Assembly (NCBI RefSeq): GCF_030408355.1 | Contig: NZ_CP046606.1 | Location: forward strand, 1,736,001 to 1,800,000 | Source: Corynebacterium afermentans subsp. afermentans | GTDB taxonomy: Bacteria > Actinomycetota > Actinomycetes > Mycobacteriales > Mycobacteriaceae | Direction of reading: 5' to 3' | Length of the DNA stretch: 64,000 nucleotides | In this document: in pieces, positions 1 through 8,816 of the stretch | How positions within the stretch are numbered: the first letter of the stretch is position 1 | Layout of the letters: each line of letters starts with the position of its first letter | The notes under the pieces: model-generated | Seen by the model: the letters and a program-made list of their open reading frames with translations, nothing else | Told to the model about the DNA's origin: nothing | The model's database searches: none | Position numbers and translations under genes: made by a program

Positions 1-427
1 CAAATTCTCCCGCGCCGTGCGCGGCCTGGGCGGGACTGTCGACGACCCCGTGGAGCGCCGCAACCAGGAAATCCGCGCCACCTTGTTGCGGAGGCGCCGC
101 AAGTTCGAGCGCCTGCGCGACATCCTCACCGACCCCGCGGCCTGCGCGTTCCACATCGTGCTCACAGCGGAGCGCCTGCCGGTCCTCGAGAGCATTGAGC
201 TTTACCGCGACCTCACGTCCAACAACATCCGCGTCGGCTCGTTGGTGGTCAACCGCCGCAGCCCTCTCGAGGCCGGCGAGTTCATGGCCTCGCGCCGTGC
301 GGTGGAAGACGACGCGCTTGAGCTGCTGGACGCGAAACTTCCCGACGTCCCCCGCGTCGAGCTGCCCTGGCTGCCCGGCGAGATCGGCACCCGCGAAGCG
401 CTGGCCGCCATCGCCGGGCGGTTGTAG
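1..427 (+). CDS. ArsA-family ATPase, C-terminal part (cut by window edge)
   Basis: The reading frame is already open at base 2 and ends at TAG 425-427, so only the last ~141 residues are seen. The tail has the pattern of ArsA/Get3-like anion-pump ATPases: a stretch on scoring LTAERLPVLES followed by VNRRSP, and a closing LPWLPGEIGTREAL. The Walker A and switch motifs would lie to the left of the window and cannot be checked. Actinobacterial members of this family are usually soluble P-loop ATPases of unclear substrate, often in pairs, and are not proven arsenic pumps. It converges on dgt with only 14 bp between the stops. Family assignment is good; the cellular role is unknown. Confidence 0.75.
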   Translation, partial: KFSRAVRGLGGTVDDPVERRNQEIRATLLRRRRKFERLRDILTDPAACAFHIVLTAERLPVLESIELYRDLTSNNIRVGSLVVNRRSPLEAGEFMASRRAVEDDALELLDAKLPDVPRVELPWLPGEIGTREALAAIAGRL

Positions 428-441
428 CGCTCTGCGCCGTC

Positions 442-1695
442 CTAGAAGTACCCCTCGAAGGCGGCGGCCTTCTTCGCGGTGCGCTCCAGGCGCGACTCGG
501 TCATGGACGCGATCTGGTCCACGATCACCCGCTCGCGCTCCAGGTCCGTCTCGGCGGCGTTGAACCACGCCTGGAACATCGTGTCCAGGGTGCCCGGCGC
601 GCCGGCGCGCAGGTACTCGTGGACGCGGTAGATGCGGTCGCGCTGCCGGTCCTGGCGCGCCTGGTGCGACGGCTGGTCCATGACGTAGAGCACCGCGACT
701 GTCTTGAGCAGGCGGACCTCCGCCTCCACGTCCGGCGGGACCACGAGGCGCCCGTGCTGGCGGCCCAGGGTGATTCCGTCGTTGCCGCCAAGCGTGGCAC
801 GCGTGACGGCGCCGACGTAGCGGCCCACCAGCTGCGACGTCAACGACTTCAACCCCGTCCACGCGCCGAGGGAGTAGTCGAACTCGCTGGCGGCGGCGAT
901 GGCGGGTAGGGAGCGCAGGCGGTCGGCGGCGTCGACAAGCGAGTCCGCATCCCCGCCGAACGCCGCCGCGCCCTTCTCGGCCAAAGCTGCCAGCTCCACG
1001 AAGTCCCACAGCACGCGCAGCGACACGCGCCCGGAGACGATGCCGTCCTCGACGTCGTGGACGGAGTAGGCGATGTCGTCGGAAAAGTCCATCACTTGCG
1101 CCTCCATCGGCGGCGCCCCATCGACGTGCCCCTCGCGCACCCACTCCAGCACCGACGCGTCCTCGTCGTAGGCCGAGTACTTGCGGTTCACAGAACCGTC
1201 CGCGTTCGTGCGGGTGACCGGATATTTCACGGCCGCGTCTAACGATGCGCGGGTGAGGTTGAGGCCCAATGACGTGCCGTCGATAAGCACTTTGGGCTCC
1301 AGGCGCGCAAGGATCCGCAACGTCTGCGCGTTGCCCTCGAAGCCGCACGGCGCGACCTCGTTGAGCGCGACCTCGCCGTTGTGGCCGTACGGCGGGTGCC
1401 CGATGTCGTGGGTCAGCCCCGCCATCTCGCACAGGTCGGGGCTTAAGCCCATGCCTTCGCCGATGCCGCGCGAGATCTGCGCGACCTCCAGCGAGTGCGT
1501 CAGGCGTGTGCGCGGGGTGTCGCCATCGCGGGGGCCGACCACCTGTGTTTTGTCCGCCAGGCGCCGCAGCGCCGCGGAATGCAGCACGCGAGCGCGGTCG
1601 CGGGCGAAATCCCCGCGCGAATCCGGGGCGAGTTGCGCGCCCTTCGGCGCCTCGTCGGCGCGGCGCAGCGTATCGGCGGCGTTGTAAACGTACAC
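442..1695 (-). CDS. dgt: deoxyguanosinetriphosphate triphosphohydrolase-like protein (dGTPase)
   Basis: This is an HD-domain phosphohydrolase of 417 residues that would split dNTPs into deoxynucleoside and triphosphate and so trim the dNTP pool. The metal-binding H...HD...D layout is visible: RTRLTHS (about 62-68) and LTHDIGHPPYGHNGE (about 94-108, HD at 96-97), with a later DFSDDIAYSVHD. The start is a GTG at 1695. It has no Shine-Dalgarno sequence, but a TAGGGT -10 box lies 8 nt before it, so the mRNA is probably leaderless. The divergent TPM-domain gene uses the same bases as its own -10 box. In Corynebacterium this gene normally sits near glyS and dnaG, and glyS lies about 3 kb to the right here. 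Confidence 0.93.
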   Translation of the reverse strand: MYVYNAADTLRRADEAPKGAQLAPDSRGDFARDRARVLHSAALRRLADKTQVVGPRDGDTPRTRLTHSLEVAQISRGIGEGMGLSPDLCEMAGLTHDIGHPPYGHNGEVALNEVAPCGFEGNAQTLRILARLEPKVLIDGTSLGLNLTRASLDAAVKYPVTRTNADGSVNRKYSAYDEDASVLEWVREGHVDGAPPMEAQVMDFSDDIAYSVHDVEDGIVSGRVSLRVLWDFVELAALAEKGAAAFGGDADSLVDAADRLRSLPAIAAASEFDYSLGAWTGLKSLTSQLVGRYVGAVTRATLGGNDGITLGRQHGRLVVPPDVEAEVRLLKTVAVLYVMDQPSHQARQDRQRDRIYRVHEYLRAGAPGTLDTMFQAWFNAAETDLERERVIVDQIASMTESRLERTAKKAAAFEGYF

Positions 1696-1702
1696 GTCGC
1701 GC

Positions 1703-1709
1703 TACCCTA
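1703..1709. promoter_or_regulatory. shared symmetric -10 element for dgt and the TPM-domain gene
   Basis: The heptamer TACCCTA reads TACCCT on the plus strand, 7 nt before ATG 1716. On the minus strand it reads TAGGGT, 8 nt before GTG 1695. Both fit the corynebacterial TANNNT -10 pattern and would place both transcription starts at or next to the start codon. No -35 box is obvious for either direction. Confidence 0.6.
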
Positions 1710-1715
1710 GTCGGC

Positions 1716-3734
1716 ATGACTAGCCGTTACTTGCGCATCCTCGCCGTGTCCGGTGGCCTTTTTGTCGCCACCGCACCCGCACTCAGCTTTGCGACGGAAG
1801 CTCCGCCCGCCCAACTGGTAGCCCAGGCCACCGCCACCAAGGCGTCGCTCGAGCCAGGCCGGCTCACGCAACCGGTGACCGACGACGCCGCTGTGCTCTC
1901 GCCTGCCGAGCTCTCCGAGATCGAGGCGGCGATCCAGCAGGTGAGCCAAACCCAGGGCAAGTCCGTGCGCGTAGTGTTTTTGCGCTCGTTCGGGCAGTAC
2001 ACCCCGCGGGAGTGGGTGGACAAGGCCGTGGCGGCCAACGGCTCCAATACCGCCGTGCTGGCGATCTCGCCCGATGAGCGCTTGTACAACGTCGGCGGCG
2101 GCGAGGAGTGGACGCAGTCCGAGATCGACCGCATGAACGGCGCCGCGCACGCGCAGCTGTCGCAGATGAACTGGTCTTCTGCGGCGTTGAATGCGGTGAA
2201 TGCGGTGGCGGGCGGAGGATCGTCGTCAGGCGATGGCGGAGGCGGGGGCGCTGGCTGGCTCGCAGGTGGCCTGGGTGTCGCGGCGCTCGCGGGCGGCGGC
2301 GTGTACGCGGCGACGCGCAAGGGCTCGAAGAAGCAGCAGGCCAAGCAGATCGAGTCCGCGAAGGCGCTGGACCCGGCGGACACCGACTCGCTGGGGCGCC
2401 TGCCCACGCCGACGCTGGAGGAGGTCGCGCGCGACGCGCTGGTTTCCGCCGACGACTCCATCACCCAGGGCAAGCAGGAGCTCGAGCTTGCCACCGCCGA
2501 GTTCGGCGCGGACCGCGTGCGCCCGTTCACCTCCGCGATGAACGAGGCCACCACCACCCTGCAGCGCGCGTTCGCAACGCACCAGAAACTTTACGACGCC
2601 ATCCCGGAAACCGAACCCGAAAAACGCGCAATGCTGGTGGACATCATCTCCTCGTCCGGCCGCGCAGAACAGGCCCTGCGCGACAAGACCACCGAGTTCA
2701 ACGAGATGCGCGGCGTGCTCATGCGCGCGCCCGAAGAGGTGGAGAAGGTCCTCGCGCGCACCGTGGACATCCGGGCGCGCCTGGAGCCCGCGCGAGCGAC
2801 GCTGGCGCAGCTTCAGGGCGAATACCCGGCGCAGATACTGGAGTCCATCGTGGACAACGTGGATCTGGCCGAAGCGTCGCTGAACGAGGCGGAAAAGGCC
2901 CTCGGCGAAGCGCGCACGCTTGCAGACAAGCCAGCCGGGCGCCAGGGCGCACTGCTGGACACGCTGGCCGCCGCGACCCGCGCCGTCAACGTCTCCGACA
3001 CCAACCTCGCCGCCATCGAGCACGCCGAGGACAACATCCGCGCCGCCAAGGCCAACCTGCCCGCGCTGATCTCCGAGATCCGCGGCGAGTTGCGCGAGAT
3101 CGAGCAGGTCAAGGGTGCGCGTGCGCAGGGTGCGCCTATCGACGTCGCTTCGCTCGACACCGTCTCCTCCAAGGCCCAACGCATGCTGGGCGAAATCGGC
3201 GACCGCGACGAGACCGACCCGCTGGCCCTATACCAGGAGCTGACCAGCATGGACGCCGACATCGACGCAGCGTTGGACCGCGCCAAGGGCATCGCCGGCG
3301 ACCAGTCCCGCGCGCTGCAGCTTTTCGACCAGCAAATGCAAGTCGCCGGCGCCCAAATCCAGCGCGCCGAAGACCTGATCCTCTCGCGCGGGCGCATCAT
3401 CGGCTCGCACGCGCGCACCCTACTCGCGGAGGCGAAGCGCCAGTACGCGCAGGCCCACCAGCTGCGCGTGCGCGACACCCGCACGGGCATCGACGCCGCA
3501 CGCGCCGCCACCGACACCGCGCGCCGCGCCGAGGCCGCCGCGAACGACGACCTGCGCCGCTATCGCGCCCAGCGCAACCGCCAGACCGCGGACTCGTTGG
3601 CCAGCGCCGTGCTGTGGGGCTCGATGCTCTCCGGCGGCTTCGGCGGCGGCGGTGGCTTTGGCGGCGGCGGTGGTTTCGGAGGCGGCGGCGGATTCTCCGG
3701 CGGGCGTCCCTCCAACCGCGGCGGCACCTTCTAG
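1716..3734 (+). CDS. TPM-domain membrane-anchored protein with long helical region and Gly-rich tail
   Basis: 672 residues. An N-terminal signal peptide (about 1-27) precedes a TPM domain (about 45-165, with the VTDDAAVLSPAELSEIE opening typical of the Pfam TPM_phosphatase fold). A Gly-rich linker, a hydrophobic helix (about 178-198) and a basic stop-transfer (RKGSKKQQAKQ) follow. A very long Ala/Glu-rich helical region (about 215-630) comes next, and the C-terminus is a run of GGGGFGG units (about 640-672). The predicted topology puts TPM outside and the helical part inside. Actinobacterial homologues are anchored envelope proteins of unknown role, and a link to membrane protein turnover is speculative. 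ATG 1716 was chosen because it begins the signal peptide and lies 7 nt after a -10 box. The frame is open further upstream, but there it overlaps dgt. Confidence 0.88.
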   Translation: MTSRYLRILAVSGGLFVATAPALSFATEAPPAQLVAQATATKASLEPGRLTQPVTDDAAVLSPAELSEIEAAIQQVSQTQGKSVRVVFLRSFGQYTPREWVDKAVAANGSNTAVLAISPDERLYNVGGGEEWTQSEIDRMNGAAHAQLSQMNWSSAALNAVNAVAGGGSSSGDGGGGGAGWLAGGLGVAALAGGGVYAATRKGSKKQQAKQIESAKALDPADTDSLGRLPTPTLEEVARDALVSADDSITQGKQELELATAEFGADRVRPFTSAMNEATTTLQRAFATHQKLYDAIPETEPEKRAMLVDIISSSGRAEQALRDKTTEFNEMRGVLMRAPEEVEKVLARTVDIRARLEPARATLAQLQGEYPAQILESIVDNVDLAEASLNEAEKALGEARTLADKPAGRQGALLDTLAAATRAVNVSDTNLAAIEHAEDNIRAAKANLPALISEIRGELREIEQVKGARAQGAPIDVASLDTVSSKAQRMLGEIGDRDETDPLALYQELTSMDADIDAALDRAKGIAGDQSRALQLFDQQMQVAGAQIQRAEDLILSRGRIIGSHARTLLAEAKRQYAQAHQLRVRDTRTGIDAARAATDTARRAEAAANDDLRRYRAQRNRQTADSLASAVLWGSMLSGGFGGGGGFGGGGGFGGGGGFSGGRPSNRGGTF

Positions 3735-3801
3735 GCGGCCCCAGCGCCGCCTGCTTCAGCACCGCTCCCCCGCCCCACCCGACAAACCCAGAGAGACAAA
3801 G

Positions 3802-3834
3802 CCAGAGTATGGCCCAAAAACGGGCATACTCTGG
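3802..3834. terminator. inverted repeat, possible terminator in a convergent gap
   Basis: Arms CCAGAGTATG(G)CCC and GGGCATACTCTGG pair over about 13 bp around an AAAAAC loop, with one unpaired G. It lies in the 161-bp gap between the TPM gene and the convergent unknown pair. A run of T does not follow on either strand, so it may be an operator-like palindrome or a weak terminator instead. Confidence 0.45.
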
Positions 3835-3895
3835 AGGGCTTACTCAGGGTTTGCGGGAATGGACAGCGGGTCCGCAGCGGCGCGCCGTGCGAGGC

Positions 3896-4354
3896 TCAGT
3901 AGCGCGTGCGGCGCGCCGGCGCGTCGACGAAGGTCAGCGCCCAAGTCATGAAGGCGAGGTCCACCAGCTGGATCTCCTCGAACCCGTCGGCGCGAAGGGT
4001 CGGCTCCGCCACGTCGACGCCCAACTCGCCGAACGGGAAGCCCCGGGTCACGGCGATGAGCTCACCGGCGCCGTCACGGATCTCGCGCTTCGGGGTGACC
4101 GCGCCCGACAGCAGGTCAAAGCCGGAGCGGTTTAAGGTGTAGCGGCGGCCGGCGCAATCCGCGGCGTAGCGCGACACCGTGAACCCGGCTTTGCGCAGCA
4201 GGTACTCCTCGTTGGCCGCAACGTCGAAGGCGCGGAACTTCACCGGATTATCGGACGTGACGCGCAAAACGGTCTCGCCCACCGTGATCGTGTCGGGGGT
4301 GGAATGGGCGATGGACCTTTGGTCGTCGATAAGCGAAGCTCCCCGCCAAATCAC
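3896..4354 (-). CDS. unknown protein, second of a coupled paralogous pair
   Basis: 152 residues, soluble, no recognised family. The start is the GTG at 4354, which overlaps the TGA of the gene before it (GTGA), so the two are translated together. The pattern of short strands followed by a C-terminal helical segment (QLVDLAFMTWALTFVD) resembles the upstream partner, whose equivalent segment is HVAGLAWLTRSVLEAR. This suggests an old duplication. The beta-rich pattern could fit a tubby/LURP-one-like barrel, but this is only a guess from layout. The codon for LID in ASLIDDQ carries one copy of the GTCGATAAGC decamer (4325-4334). Confidence 0.7.
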   Translation of the reverse strand: MIWRGASLIDDQRSIAHSTPDTITVGETVLRVTSDNPVKFRAFDVAANEEYLLRKAGFTVSRYAADCAGRRYTLNRSGFDLLSGAVTPKREIRDGAGELIAVTRGFPFGELGVDVAEPTLRADGFEEIQLVDLAFMTWALTFVDAPARRTRY

Positions 4355-4857
4355 AGCACCGCCACCACCACAACAAACAGCGACAAAAACACCAGCGTGG
4401 CAATCAACGCGGTGGAATTGGCCACCTTGCGCGCCTCCAGCACGCTGCGCGTCAGCCACGCCAGGCCCGCAACGTGCACGGGCGGCAACTGCGTCTCCCC
4501 CTCGAACTCGAGGATGGCCTTGCGCACCCCGTTGTGATCCTGGGTGAACTGCGCGACCTTCTCGCCGTCCGGCCCCTCGACCACCCAGTTCTTGGACGTC
4601 TCCGGGATCAGCGCGTACGGGGTGCCGCCCACGACCGCGTCGATGCGCTTCGCGCGCTTCAAACTGTCGGAGGTGCGCACGATCTCCTCACCGCCGCACG
4701 TGGCCAGCGCGCCCGACTCGGCGTGCGCCGTCAGATCCCAGCTCTGGCCGCACACAATCGCGCGGTCGTGCTCGAACACGCCGAGGACGTCCGGGCCGTC
4801 CTCCGCCAAAAGCTTCGGCGCGTCCCGGTTCGAGCGGTCCCAGCTCACATAATGCAT
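4351..4857 (-). CDS. unknown protein with C-terminal membrane anchor
   Basis: 168 residues. About 145 residues of mixed, probably beta-rich sequence are followed by one hydrophobic helix at the extreme C-terminus (ALIATLVFLSLFVVVVAVL), i.e. a tail-anchored layout. The ATG at 4857 lies exactly 7 nt after a TAGATT -10 box (4865-4870), which itself contains the glyS stop codon. The transcript therefore looks leaderless and separate from glyS. The gene is coupled by GTGA to its likely paralogue at 3896-4354. Function unknown. Confidence 0.75.
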   Translation of the reverse strand: MHYVSWDRSNRDAPKLLAEDGPDVLGVFEHDRAIVCGQSWDLTAHAESGALATCGGEEIVRTSDSLKRAKRIDAVVGGTPYALIPETSKNWVVEGPDGEKVAQFTQDHNGVRKAILEFEGETQLPPVHVAGLAWLTRSVLEARKVANSTALIATLVFLSLFVVVVAVL

Positions 4858-4864
4858 GAGCGAG

Positions 4865-4870
4865 AATCTA
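4865..4870 (-). promoter_or_regulatory. -10 box (TAGATT) of a leaderless gene pair
   Basis: TAGATT on the minus strand ends 7 nt before ATG 4857. It overlaps the end of glyS. No Shine-Dalgarno sequence precedes the ATG, supporting leaderless transcription of the two unknown genes. Confidence 0.55.
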
Positions 4871-6250
4871 GCAGCCGATCAGGCGGGCGGCCAGGTAAGA
4901 CTCCAGCTCCGCCAGCGGCACGCGCTCCTGCTCCATCGTGTCTCGCTCGCGCACGGTAACAGCCTGGTCATCCAGGGTGTCAAAGTCGTAGGTGACGCAG
5001 AACGGGGTGCCCGTCTCATCCTGACGACGGTAACGGCGGCCGATCGCACCGGAGATGTCGTAGTCGACGTTCCAGTGCTGGCGCAGCTTCGCGGCGAGCT
5101 CCTCGGCCGGGCCGGACAGCTCCGGCTTCTTCGACAGCGGCAGCACCGCCACCTTCACCGGCGCAAGACGGCGGTCCAGACGCAGCACGACGCGGGTGTC
5201 GGTGCCGCCCTTGGCGTTGGGGGCCTCTTCCTCGTCGTAGGCGTCGATGAGGAAGGCCATCATGGCGCGGCCGAGACCGGCGGCCGGCTCGATGCAGTAC
5301 GGAATCCAGCGCTCGCCCGACTCCTGGTCGAAGTAGCTCAAGTCCTCGCCGGAGGCCTCGGCGTGGGTGCGCAGGTCGTAGTCGGTGCGGTTAGCCACAC
5401 CCTCGAGCTCGCCCCACTTGGAGCCGGAGAAGCCGAAGGCGTACTCGATGTCCACGGTGCGCTTGGAGTAGTGGCTGAGCTTTTCTTCCGGGTGCTCGTA
5501 AAGGCGCAGGTTGTCCGGGTTGACGCCCAGGTCGACGTACCAGTTGTAGCGGTTGTCAATCCAGTACTCGTGCCACTTTTCGTCCTCGCCGGGTTTGACG
5601 AAGAATTCCATCTCCATCTGCTCGAACTCGCGGGTGCGGAAGATGAAGTTGCCCGGGGTGATCTCGTTGCGGAAGCTCTTGCCGGTGTTCGCGATGCCGA
5701 ACGGCGGCTTCAGGCGCGAGGACGTCATGACGTTTTTGAAGTTGACGAAGATGCCCTGCGCGGTCTCCGGGCGCAGGTAGTGCAGGCCTTCTTTGTCGTC
5801 CACCGGGCCCAGGTAGGTCTTCATCAGACCGGAGAACGCCTTCGGCTCGGTCCAGTTGCCGGGCTGGCCGGTTTCCGGGTCGTTGATGTCTGCCAGGCCG
5901 TTTGCCGGCGGGTGGCCGTGCTTTTCCTCGTAGGCTTCCAGGAGGTGGTCGGCGCGGTAGCGCTTGTGGGTGTGCAGCGACTCAACGAGCGGGTCGGTGA
6001 ACACTTCGACGTGGCCGGAGGCTTCCCACACGCGCGTGGGCAGGATGACGGAGGTGTCAACGCCGACGGTGTCGCGGCGGGATTGCACCATGTGCTTCCA
6101 CCACTGGCGCTTGAGGTTTTCTTTCAGTTCCACGCCGAGCGGGCCGTAGTCCCACGCGGAGCGGGTTCCGCCGTAGATTTCGCCTGCTGGGTACACCAGT
6201 CCGCGACGCTTGCACAGGTTAACGACGGTTTCAATCTTTGATGCGGGCAT
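4868..6250 (-). CDS. glyS: glycyl-tRNA synthetase (alpha2 type)
   Basis: 460 residues, the usual length of the eukaryote/actinobacterial-type homodimeric class II GlyRS, which charges tRNA-Gly with glycine. Class II signatures are visible: motif 1 region [15 protein letters not shown], motif 2 [25 protein letters not shown], motif 3 [12 protein letters not shown]-terminal anticodon-binding domain follows (KVAVLPL onward). AGGAG lies 6 nt before ATG 6250, so that start is preferred over the in-frame ATG at 6256, which is too close to it. The gene is transcribed divergently from the ArsR/zur pair, the standard actinobacterial arrangement. Confidence 0.96.
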   Translation of the reverse strand: MPASKIETVVNLCKRRGLVYPAGEIYGGTRSAWDYGPLGVELKENLKRQWWKHMVQSRRDTVGVDTSVILPTRVWEASGHVEVFTDPLVESLHTHKRYRADHLLEAYEEKHGHPPANGLADINDPETGQPGNWTEPKAFSGLMKTYLGPVDDKEGLHYLRPETAQGIFVNFKNVMTSSRLKPPFGIANTGKSFRNEITPGNFIFRTREFEQMEMEFFVKPGEDEKWHEYWIDNRYNWYVDLGVNPDNLRLYEHPEEKLSHYSKRTVDIEYAFGFSGSKWGELEGVANRTDYDLRTHAEASGEDLSYFDQESGERWIPYCIEPAAGLGRAMMAFLIDAYDEEEAPNAKGGTDTRVVLRLDRRLAPVKVAVLPLSKKPELSGPAEELAAKLRQHWNVDYDISGAIGRRYRRQDETGTPFCVTYDFDTLDDQAVTVRERDTMEQERVPLAELESYLAARLIGC

Positions 6251-6416
6251 CAACATCTCCTGGTGGGAAAGTGCGTGCAAATTACGGTCAACAGCATAGC
6301 CCGCCTTACGACGCCTCCGGTCACCCGCCCAGTTTGGACATAAGTCCCACTCCGTTAAGACTGTCTTGTATTCTGATGAAATAGATAGCGCATTGGCACT
6401 GAGGAAAGGGGACGTC

Positions 6417-6899
6417 GTGAGCGAACGCTTCCCGTTGACAGACTTTCCAAAGCTTGCGGACGAGGATTTGGACCGCACCGCTGCGCTGGTGAAGGTGTTG
6501 GATTCGAAGACCCGGCTAGAGATTCTGCTGCTGTTGGCCGAGGAAGAGATGGTGGTCCACCAGCTGGTCGCCGAGTTGGAGAAGTCGCAGCCGCTGATTT
6601 CACAGCATTTGCGGGTGCTGCGTTCGGCCGGGTTGGTGTCCTCGTCGCGCAAGGGCCGCGAGGTGCTCTACGCGCTGAACCAGCCGGACATCATCTGCAT
6701 CATCCATGAGTTGGCGTCGTTGGAGACACTCACCGAGGCCCAGGACGAGCTGGCCGAACTGCGCAAACGCAAGCGCAACCGCGACACCGGCCATGCCAGC
6801 GGCTCCAGCAGCGCGGCGATCGTCGACCCGCCTGCCGCTGTGCGCCCCGAAACGGATCCTGGCCTTGCCCCGCAGACGCCAAAGCCTGTGCGCGACTAG
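6417..6899 (+). CDS. znr: ArsR/SmtB-family winged-helix regulator (likely Znr)
   Basis: 160 residues. A winged helix-turn-helix occupies about 15-95, with [21 protein letters not shown] and recognition-helix region [19 protein letters not shown] charged, disordered tail follows (about 110-160). SmtB/ArsR proteins repress metal-efflux or metal-storage genes until they bind metal. Its position 15 bp before zur and divergent from glyS matches the C. glutamicum gene called znr, so a zinc-responsive role is likely, though metal ligands are not obvious in the sequence. GTG 6417 was chosen because AGGAAAGGGG precedes it at good spacing. An in-frame ATG at 6366 would add 17 residues without a ribosome-binding site. 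Confidence 0.85.
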   Translation: MSERFPLTDFPKLADEDLDRTAALVKVLDSKTRLEILLLLAEEEMVVHQLVAELEKSQPLISQHLRVLRSAGLVSSSRKGREVLYALNQPDIICIIHELASLETLTEAQDELAELRKRKRNRDTGHASGSSSAAIVDPPAAVRPETDPGLAPQTPKPVRD

Positions 6900-6900
6900 G

Positions 6901-6906
6901 TAGACT
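6901..6906 (+). promoter_or_regulatory. -10 box (TAGACT) before zur
   Basis: TAGACT ends 8 nt before ATG 6915, in the 15-bp gap after the ArsR gene, and no ribosome-binding site is present. zur could therefore have its own leaderless transcript in addition to read-through from the ArsR gene. Confidence 0.45.
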
Positions 6907-6914
6907 GCAACCGT

Positions 6915-7352
6915 ATGACGCAAACGAACCGCCGAGCGCAATCGCGCCCCGTGCCCAAGCTGGGCCCGCGTATGACGCGCCAGCGCGCCGCCGTCGTGGA
7001 GACGCTGCGGGGGCTGGACAAGTTCGCGTCCGCGAAAACCATTCATGAGCAACTGCTTGCCGACGGCGCGTCCGTCGGCCTCACCACCGTCTACCGCACA
7101 CTGCAATCACTCGCCGAGGTCAAAGCCGTGGACGTGCTGCAGTCCCCCGACGGCGAAACCCTCTACCGCGATTGCCTCACCGGCCACCACCATCACCACC
7201 TGATGTGCGCCGAGTGCGGCCGCAGCGAGGAAATCGAAGGCGGGCCCGTGGAGAAGTGGGCCGAGGTCATCGCCGCGCACTACGGCTACGAGCTGGTCGG
7301 CCACGACGCCGAAATCTACGGCATGTGCCGCGCCTGCCAGGCCAAACGCTAA
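6915..7352 (+). CDS. zur: Fur-family zinc uptake regulator Zur (FurB)
   Basis: 145 residues. The N-terminal winged-helix domain runs about 15-85 (MTRQRAAVVETL, TTVYRTLQSLAE). The metal-binding dimerisation domain has two CxxC pairs, C98/C101 and C138/C141, that hold the structural zinc, and a TGHHHHHLMC regulatory-site stretch (about 89-98). Zur represses zinc uptake genes when zinc is plentiful. It follows the ArsR gene by 15 bp, an arrangement conserved across Corynebacteriales, giving a two-regulator zinc module. The stop is contiguous with the uppS stop on the other strand, with no terminator between. Confidence 0.94.
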   Translation: MTQTNRRAQSRPVPKLGPRMTRQRAAVVETLRGLDKFASAKTIHEQLLADGASVGLTTVYRTLQSLAEVKAVDVLQSPDGETLYRDCLTGHHHHHLMCAECGRSEEIEGGPVEKWAEVIAAHYGYELVGHDAEIYGMCRACQAKR

Positions 7353-8081
7353 CTACTTATCCGCGAACTTGTCCACCGCACCACCAAAACGGCGGTCGCG
7401 CTTCGCGTACTCAAGCACCGCGTCCCACAGGTCTTCCTTGGTGAAGTCCGGAAACAGCACGTCCTGGTACACCATCTCCGCATACGCGGACTGCCAGAGC
7501 AGGAAGTTCGATGTGCGCTGCTCGCCCGACGGGCGCAGAAACAGGTCCACGTCCGGCATGTCCGCGCGGTACAGGTAACGGGCGATGGTTTTTTCGTCGA
7601 CGGTGGACACGTGAGCGTCGATAAGCTTTTGCACCGCATCTGTGATCTCCGCGCGCCCGCCGTAATTGACGCACATGGCAAGCGTGAGGCCGGTGTTGTT
7701 TTTGGTCAGCTCCTCGGCGACCTCGAGTTCCTCGATGACGCTGCCCCACAGCTTCGGGCGGCGCCCGCACCACACCACGCGCACGTTTTTGGCGTGCAGC
7801 TCGTCGCGCTGGCGGCGCAGCACCTCGCGCGTGAAGTTCATGAGAAAGTGCACCTCAGAAGGCGAGCGCTTCCAATTCTCGGTGGAAAACGCGTACGCCG
7901 AAAGCCATTCGACGCCGCCGAGCTCAATGCACGCGTCGACGGCGTCCATGAGCTTCTCCTCGCCCACCTTGTGCCCCTCGGTGCGCTTCAGGCCGCGCTT
8001 TTGCGCCCAGCGGCCGTTGCCGTCCATCACCAGCGCGATGTGCTTCGGGATGAACTTCTTGTCAATTCTCGGTGCGCCCAT
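7353..8081 (-). CDS. uppS: cis-prenyltransferase: decaprenyl (polyprenyl) diphosphate synthase
   Basis: 242 residues from ATG 8081. It elongates an allylic diphosphate with isopentenyl diphosphate in cis to make the polyprenyl carrier for peptidoglycan, arabinogalactan and mannolipids. Family marks: [13 protein letters not shown] (catalytic Asp about 20), SxxAFSTENW region, VNYGGRAEI, and [24 protein letters not shown] near the end. A TTG at 8090, directly abutting the recO stop and with GGAG upstream, is an alternative start adding three residues. The order recO-uppS downstream of era is the normal actinobacterial one. Confidence 0.94.
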   Translation of the reverse strand: MGAPRIDKKFIPKHIALVMDGNGRWAQKRGLKRTEGHKVGEEKLMDAVDACIELGGVEWLSAYAFSTENWKRSPSEVHFLMNFTREVLRRQRDELHAKNVRVVWCGRRPKLWGSVIEELEVAEELTKNNTGLTLAMCVNYGGRAEITDAVQKLIDAHVSTVDEKTIARYLYRADMPDVDLFLRPSGEQRTSNFLLWQSAYAEMVYQDVLFPDFTKEDLWDAVLEYAKRDRRFGGAVDKFADK

Positions 8082-8090
8082 GGGTGCCAA

Positions 8091-8816
8091 TTATGCCTGC
8101 TCCATAATCTTGAAGCTTTTCAACCCGGCTTCAAGGTTGAATTGCAAGTGCGCCACCGTTGCGCGGTGAATCTGCGCCACGCGTATCGACGGCACGCTGC
8201 CACCCCGCTCCATCAACCACATCTCGTGCAACGTTTCAGGATGCACATCCATGGAGCCCGGCGGGCGGCAGTTGTTGCACACCGCCCCGCCTTGGCTGGC
8301 GTTGAACGCTTTGTGCGGGCCGGGCGCGCCGCAGTTCGCGCAGTCGAACAGGCTTAACCCCCAGCCGGCGTGCTCGGTGGCTTTCAGGATGAACGCGTCG
8401 AGGACCATCGTCGGGTGCTGGTCCGTCTGCAGGTTTTTCAGCGCCTCCTGGACCAGGGCGAACAGGGTGGGGTCGGCCTCGTCGAAGCTGAGCTTTTCCG
8501 CTGTCTCCATCACCGCGCAGGCGGCGGCGTAACGGTCGAAGTCGTCGATGATGCGGGCACCGAAGTAGGTGACGGTGTCGGCGGATGCGATCGTCGAGAG
8601 GCCTCGGCCCGGGTAGATCAGCGCATCGACCTCCACGAACGGCTGCAGCCGCGACCCGAAGCGGCTCTTCGCCTTGCGCACCCCCTTCGCCACCCCGCGG
8701 ACAAGCCCGTGGTTCTTGGTGAGCAGGACCACCACCCGGTCCGCCTCCCCAAAATCGTAGGTGCGCACCACAAACGCGCGGTCGCGCCAATTCGGGCGCG
8801 GAGCTCTAGAAGCCAA
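8091..8816 (-). CDS. recO: DNA repair protein RecO
   Basis: 241 residues. The N-terminal OB fold (about 10-85: DRAFVVRTYDFGEADRVVVLLT, GRFG-like KSRFGSRLQPF) is followed by a helical domain with a C4 zinc site (CANC ... CNNC, about 173-198). RecO loads RecA on SSB-coated single-stranded DNA in the RecFOR pathway. The start is a TTG at 8816 that overlaps the end of era by 11 bp, so the two are probably co-translated. It lies between era and uppS as in other actinobacteria. Confidence 0.92.
   Translation of the reverse strand: MASRAPRPNWRDRAFVVRTYDFGEADRVVVLLTKNHGLVRGVAKGVRKAKSRFGSRLQPFVEVDALIYPGRGLSTIASADTVTYFGARIIDDFDRYAAACAVMETAEKLSFDEADPTLFALVQEALKNLQTDQHPTMVLDAFILKATEHAGWGLSLFDCANCGAPGPHKAFNASQGGAVCNNCRPPGSMDVHPETLHEMWLMERGGSVPSIRVAQIHRATVAHLQFNLEAGLKSFKIMEQA

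Noticed and set aside
3896..4459. A frameshift between the two small unknown genes
   Set aside because: The longer open frame extends into the upstream gene, but the GTG at 4354 overlapping the upstream TGA gives a normal coupled start. Both products look complete.
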